From FEN-1219 sp035644475 (GTDB taxonomy: Bacteria; Pseudomonadota; Gammaproteobacteria; Steroidobacterales; Rariloculaceae), in NCBI GenBank assembly GCA_035644475.1, contig DASQOL010000038.1, positions 1 to 52,729 on the forward strand: DNA of 52,729 nt. Reading direction: 5' to 3'. Made by a program: the position numbers and the translations under genes. The notes beneath the pieces are model-generated. The model worked only from the letters and a program-made list of their open reading frames with translations, searched no databases and was not told the DNA's origin. Shown here piece after piece: positions 49,068 to 52,729 of this stretch. The stretch's first letter is position 1, and each line of letters opens with the position of its first letter.

Positions 49068-51571
49068 GGCGGGGCGACGGTCGCACAGACGAACGGACCA
49101 AGCGTCTGCATGGCTTGCGCGTCGGCGAAGCCGACTTCGACCTCGCAGCGGCCGGCATCGGTTTCCGCGGACACGCGGTTGGACGGCCGCAGCGTCGGAA
49201 AGAACACCTGTCCGTCGTAGCCCATGAGCCCGGACTCGCTGGTGTCGAGCAGCGTGACGCGGGTACCGGGCGGCAACGGCGTCCGCTGCTCGTCGACCAA
49301 TACGAGCGTGGCGCCCCGAAAGCGCTCGACCGGAAATTCGACGAGCACGCCGGACTGCTCGCGCGGGTTCGCCTGCAAGTGTTCGGCGGTCACGTTCACG
49401 TCGATCGGCAGGCTCAGAGGGTCTATTGCAATCTGACTGGTCCGATAGGAAGGCAGATCGGACACCAGCAAGTAGCCGTGCTCGTTGGTGCTACCGAGCA
49501 ACCGGTTCTCGCGCAGCACGGGCACGTCCGCGAGGCCGTCCGTGGACACCAGCGCGAAGCCGTCGTAGATGGCGCGCGCCGCGAGCAGCTGGCGGCGCAT
49601 GTAGACCAACGAGCCGCTGCCGTACAGCGACGCACCCGTGCGGTCGGTCTCGCCGGTGCCGGTTTGCTCGAGTAGCGCCGACCAGTCGCCGAAACGATTG
49701 CGATAGTCGAGGCGAGCGGAGTCACGGCGATAGCCGTCGTTGCCCTGCTCGGTGAACATACCCCAGCCGATGCCGCCGCGATCGTAGTCGACAGGCCGGT
49801 TCGTGCCGAGGATGGCGGTGCGCTCGGCACCGCTGCGGCTCACGCCGCTGTAGACGCTGCTGCGGCCGCCGAAGCCGACGCTCACAGCGACGTAGGCGCC
49901 GTCCGAGTCTTCGAGGTCGAGGTCGCGGAACGCGGTGACGAACGTGCTGATCCGCGAGCCGTACCACCCGGAGTTGTAGCCCAGCGCGACGATCCGCGAG
50001 CCGCCGAGCGGCGATCCTCGCTGGCGGGCGTAGTTGACCGACAGCGCGTGGCTCGCCACGAACACGAAATTCAGCCCCACGCGTGTGAGGCGCTGCGCGA
50101 CCGGCACGCCCTCGAGGGTGCCGAGGTCGCGATAGTCGCCGTGAGTCTCCCGATCGTAGACGTCGAGGCTCCAGCGTCCGGCGATGTACTGGTAGCCCGT
50201 GCTGGTCTGCCGGCCGCGCGCCGGACCGTCGCCGTCGAAAGCGCTGACGGCGAACGCCGCGCTGACCACGCCGAAGCGGCCGAACCTAAGGAGACCGCCG
50301 ACGCCGACGTTGTCGAGCTCAACGTTGCGCTCGGCGTGAGCCTCGAGCGTGAACCCGTCGCTCACGCCGTAGCGCAGCGACGCCACGGCTGCCGCGGTGC
50401 TCGCGTAGTCGGAGGAGTCCGATCCGTAGTTGTGTCGCGGATAGCCGAGCTCGAGCGCGTAGTCGCTGAGCCCCTTGCCGAGCAGCCGCGTGTCGACGTA
50501 CAGCGGCTGGGTGGCGGTCACCTCGCGGCCGAGCGCGTCGCGATACACGATCGACACGGAACCGGCGCCGGTCAGCACCGGCGGATCGGCAATCACGAAC
50601 GGCCCTGCCCTCGTCTCGCCGCTGAACTGCCGGATGCCGTTGACGTACAGATCGACCGTGGTCGGCACCACGGCGCTGCCGCCGAGCTCCGGCAGCGGAA
50701 AGGTCACGAGGTCGGGTCGCACGCCGAAGTTGCGCGCCACGCGCACGCCGCCGAGCCGCAGCGAACGCGTCCACGACAACCCCGAGCCGATGAAGTCGCC
50801 GACCGTGAAGGTTCGCGGCGGGTCGACCGAGGAACGCGTCCAGAACGTGTCGTTGCGAATGTACTCCGCATCGCCGGACTGGCGCGTCGTGTAACCCCGA
50901 TTGACGAACAACCCGAGCGGCGAAAACACGCGCAGATCGCCATCGAGCGCGACGCTCTGGTTCCGGCGGTCGTACGTGCGGCTGAACTCGGCGCCGCTGT
51001 AGACGGGCATCGGCCCGTAACCCGCGTCGAAAAGCGGGCCATACAGCCGTGCCGGCCGCTGCGCCAGCGCGATACGGTTGTGCTGCAAGTGCATGGCGTA
51101 GTTCAAGACGACGCCGGTATCCGAACGCGGTGCCGCGGTCGACGGCCGGGAATAGCCGAGCCGCTGCGTGATCAGCCGCTCGTCGCTCACCTCGAGATCG
51201 AGGCGCTGGTCGAGGGGCCGATAGTCGTAGCGCAAGCCCGGAATTCTCTCGAGCGCGATGCTGCCGTCGGTGCCGAGCGGAAGATCGTCGCGCCGCACGC
51301 CGATCTCGGCGAGGTCATCGGCACCGACGAAGAGCATGCCCAGGCGCCGCTCCACGTGCACGATCAGCTCTTCATCGATGCCGTTCAAGAAAGCGTCGAG
51401 ATAGAGCTGCTCCGCCGGCTCCGACGAGAGCTCGGGCGGCTCGGCGTCGGCCCTCGGCGGCGGCGCTCCGGCGAGCAGAGCCGCGATCACCAGGGCCTGT
51501 AGAACCGAAGGGCTCGCGGCGCGCACGCGGTTGTTCCGGGGACGCGCGGCACGGCGCTCGGCCGACGCCAC
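49064..51571 (-). CDS. csuD: archaic chaperone-usher pilus outer-membrane usher, CsuD-like
   Basis: GTG at 51571, overlapping the last base of the chaperone stop, gives 835 residues. A signal-like segment (LQALVIAALLAGAPPP) precedes the N-terminal domain (EQLYLDAFLNGIDEELIVHV). The beta-barrel pore follows, with LRLGGVRVARNFGVRPDLVT, PTTVDLYVNGIRQFSGETRA and IVYRDALGREVTATQPLYVD. C-terminal domains have LADVPVLRENRLLGSTNEHG and the closing RCEVEVGFADAQ. It assembles and secretes the pilus through the outer membrane. The open frame upstream of 51571 is the shadow of the chaperone gene. Confidence 0.92.
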   Translation of the reverse strand: MASAERRAARPRNNRVRAASPSVLQALVIAALLAGAPPPRADAEPPELSSEPAEQLYLDAFLNGIDEELIVHVERRLGMLFVGADDLAEIGVRRDDLPLGTDGSIALERIPGLRYDYRPLDQRLDLEVSDERLITQRLGYSRPSTAAPRSDTGVVLNYAMHLQHNRIALAQRPARLYGPLFDAGYGPMPVYSGAEFSRTYDRRNQSVALDGDLRVFSPLGLFVNRGYTTRQSGDAEYIRNDTFWTRSSVDPPRTFTVGDFIGSGLSWTRSLRLGGVRVARNFGVRPDLVTFPLPELGGSAVVPTTVDLYVNGIRQFSGETRAGPFVIADPPVLTGAGSVSIVYRDALGREVTATQPLYVDTRLLGKGLSDYALELGYPRHNYGSDSSDYASTAAAVASLRYGVSDGFTLEAHAERNVELDNVGVGGLLRFGRFGVVSAAFAVSAFDGDGPARGRQTSTGYQYIAGRWSLDVYDRETHGDYRDLGTLEGVPVAQRLTRVGLNFVFVASHALSVNYARQRGSPLGGSRIVALGYNSGWYGSRISTFVTAFRDLDLEDSDGAYVAVSVGFGGRSSVYSGVSRSGAERTAILGTNRPVDYDRGGIGWGMFTEQGNDGYRRDSARLDYRNRFGDWSALLEQTGTGETDRTGASLYGSGSLVYMRRQLLAARAIYDGFALVSTDGLADVPVLRENRLLGSTNEHGYLLVSDLPSYRTSQIAIDPLSLPIDVNVTAEHLQANPREQSGVLVEFPVERFRGATLVLVDEQRTPLPPGTRVTLLDTSESGLMGYDGQVFFPTLRPSNRVSAETDAGRCEVEVGFADAQAMQTLGPFVCATVAPP

Positions 51572-52272
51572 TACAGCGCGACGACCAGCTCCTGGCCGTT
51601 GACGACGGCCCGAACGGATTGCGGTTGCCCCTGGTTCGGCGCGCGCGCGGGCAACCGGAGCCGCCACTGCCGGCTCTTGTCGGGCAGCACGTAACCGATC
51701 AGGCCGGCGCCGACGACGATCGAGGACCCGTCGGCGTACGCGAGCGAGACGTTGCTGACCTGTGCGTGCGCTTGGCCGCGGTTGGCCGCGTCGATGAGCA
51801 ACTCGTCGCTGGCCATCTCGGCTTTGAGGGACAAGTTGGCCGTGTCTCTCGGCCTCGGCATAACGAACACCGGCACGGAGTACCGGAGCTGGATCGCCAC
51901 GCCCGGAGTCGTTGCCGCCGCACGCTCGGCGATCTCGTCGACCAGCACCCGATAGGTCTCTTCGCGTTGTGCCAGGGCGGTCGCCACACGGACCAGCCGG
52001 ATCACCTGACTCTGCCCCGCCGCAATCGTCATCATCGGCGGGCTCGCGGCAAGCGCCGTGGTTTGGTTGAGCTGATCCTCGTTCGAGCTCTGGTCCCACG
52101 CGAAGACGCGCACCTGGGCGGTGACGGGCGTATCGCCGCTATTGGTGACCGTGATGGCCGCCGCCGAAGCGCCGCGCGACAGCATGACCGTGGTCGGCTT
52201 CACGAGCAACGAAGCCGCCGGGGCGGCACCGTTCGCGACCAGCGCGAGCACCGCAAGGAAGAGTGTCTTCAT
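51571..52272 (-). CDS. csuC: archaic pilus periplasmic chaperone, CsuC-like
   Basis: The ATG at 52272 with GGAG seven bases upstream gives 233 residues; a start at 52293 would lengthen the signal peptide without reason. The signal peptide ends near APA-ASL. The immunoglobulin-like pair of domains shows LLVKPTTVMLSRGASAAAIT, AQVRVFAWDQSS, QVIRLVRVA and ETYRVLVDEI, then VPVFVMPRP. These match the pilus-chaperone G1 and F1 strands and Arg anchor region. It escorts pilins to the usher. The pilin gene lies 33 bases upstream on the same strand. Confidence 0.92.
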   Translation of the reverse strand: MKTLFLAVLALVANGAAPAASLLVKPTTVMLSRGASAAAITVTNSGDTPVTAQVRVFAWDQSSNEDQLNQTTALAASPPMMTIAAGQSQVIRLVRVATALAQREETYRVLVDEIAERAAATTPGVAIQLRYSVPVFVMPRPRDTANLSLKAEMASDELLIDAANRGQAHAQVSNVSLAYADGSSIVVGAGLIGYVLPDKSRQWRLRLPARAPNQGQPQSVRAVVNGQELVVAL

Positions 52273-52305
52273 CGTGTTTCTCCGGACGTTCACGCGGCGC
52301 GGCCG

Positions 52306-52729
52306 TCAGTAAGTGATCGTGGCAGTGACGTTGTTGAGGTAGGCGCCGATCGCGGGCGTGCTCTGCACCGGAATCTGACCGTAGACCGTCACGGTTTGGG
52401 CCGCCCCGCTGCCGGTGCCGCCGATAGTGTCGGTCGGCGCGGTGACTCCCCAGACCTGCGTTCGCGCGGCGTCGCGATAGAGCTGGAACGACAGTCGCGC
52501 GGCGCCGTTGCCCATCTTCCGGTCGGTCAGCACGGAGCCCGTCACGTCGCCGGCATCGAGACCGATGGTGTAGCTCGTCATCGGCGTGCACGTGATCGTC
52601 AGCGTGGACGTCGCATTGAAGACGGCCGTGACGGTTCCGACGTTGTTGAAATTCATACCCGAGGCGCCGATCGTGCAGTCGCTGATGATCGTCGCCTCGA
52701 CCCTGAACGTAGCGGTTTTGGTAGCAGAG
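52306..52729 (-). CDS. SCPU-domain pilin, 5' end beyond the window
   Basis: The frame is open to the right edge. The visible 140 residues begin TKTATFRVEATIISDCTIGA, the start of a spore coat U-type domain. It continues with LTITCTPMTSYTIGLDAG and FQLYRDAARTQVWGV and ends NNVTATITY, the chaperone-recognised strand. By position before the chaperone it would be a pilus subunit of the CsuA/B type. Other subunit genes may lie outside the window. Confidence 0.88.
   Translation of the reverse strand, partial: SATKTATFRVEATIISDCTIGASGMNFNNVGTVTAVFNATSTLTITCTPMTSYTIGLDAGDVTGSVLTDRKMGNGAARLSFQLYRDAARTQVWGVTAPTDTIGGTGSGAAQTVTVYGQIPVQSTPAIGAYLNNVTATITY

Noticed and set aside
51572..52099. Extension of the usher frame upstream of 51571
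   Set aside because: This part overlaps the chaperone gene in another frame and is Arg-rich. The usher signal peptide begins after 51571.
1..52729. CRISPR arrays, tRNA or rRNA genes, complete insertion sequences and prophage genes
   Set aside because: I found no regularly spaced repeats with spacers, no rRNA-like or cloverleaf segments, and no transposase, integrase or phage structural gene.

Overview
The window is GC-rich, gene-dense chromosomal DNA with no tRNA, rRNA, CRISPR array, integrase or complete insertion sequence that I could find. A DgkA-type diacylglycerol kinase, an archaic (Csu-type) chaperone-usher pilus cluster, a MASE4 sensor kinase, TonB-dependent uptake and many exported PQQ enzymes suggest an environmental Gram-negative proteobacterium. 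A soil or sediment gammaproteobacterium is my best guess, inferred from gene content only.

Layout. 1-2291: end of a c-type cytochrome-like gene, an SGNH hydrolase and a low-GC DUF2200 gene. 2334-9632 (minus strand): a PQQ dehydrogenase, then a tight run of MTHFR, an HpaB-type flavin monooxygenase, an unknown protein and a glutathione S-transferase, then a secreted unknown protein. 9870-15627: YceI, an ankyrin-repeat protein, a small lipoprotein, GlyA, a di-haem peroxidase and a 55-residue protein. 15614-20054: two GT4 glycosyltransferases, a PlcP/LpxH-like metallophosphoesterase, DgkA and a PAP2 phosphatase, which together look like a membrane-lipid remodelling neighbourhood. 20055-22235: a strong sigma-54 promoter match, a hemerythrin-like protein, a DUF938 methyltransferase and a DUF4279 protein. 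22237-31902: an island of exported proteins made of a type-B carboxylesterase, three related unknown proteins, DUF6152 proteins, two PQQ dehydrogenases and a B3-type metallo-beta-lactamase-fold hydrolase. 32143-35352: a MarR-EmrA-EmrB efflux operon. 35415-41308: a cadherin-like/propeller lipoprotein, pirin, a 5'-3' exonuclease-like protein and a second sGDH-like propeller. 41336-47653: an MHYT hybrid kinase, two adjoining gene remnants, a MASE4 histidine kinase and a divergent TonB receptor. 47752-52729: a nucleotidyltransferase remnant and the csu-like cluster, cut by the right edge.

The points most worth following are these. (a) Two DUF6152 domains are each predicted to start with His-His after signal-peptide cleavage, which would suit a copper histidine brace. 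One is fused to a relative of its operon neighbour. (b) A two-hairpin repeat with a compensatory stem change lies inside coding sequence, including a signal peptide. (c) The 15.6-20.1 kb genes could together replace phospholipids with glycolipids. (d) Remnants of an SCPU pilin gene and of pntB abut at 43483/43484.
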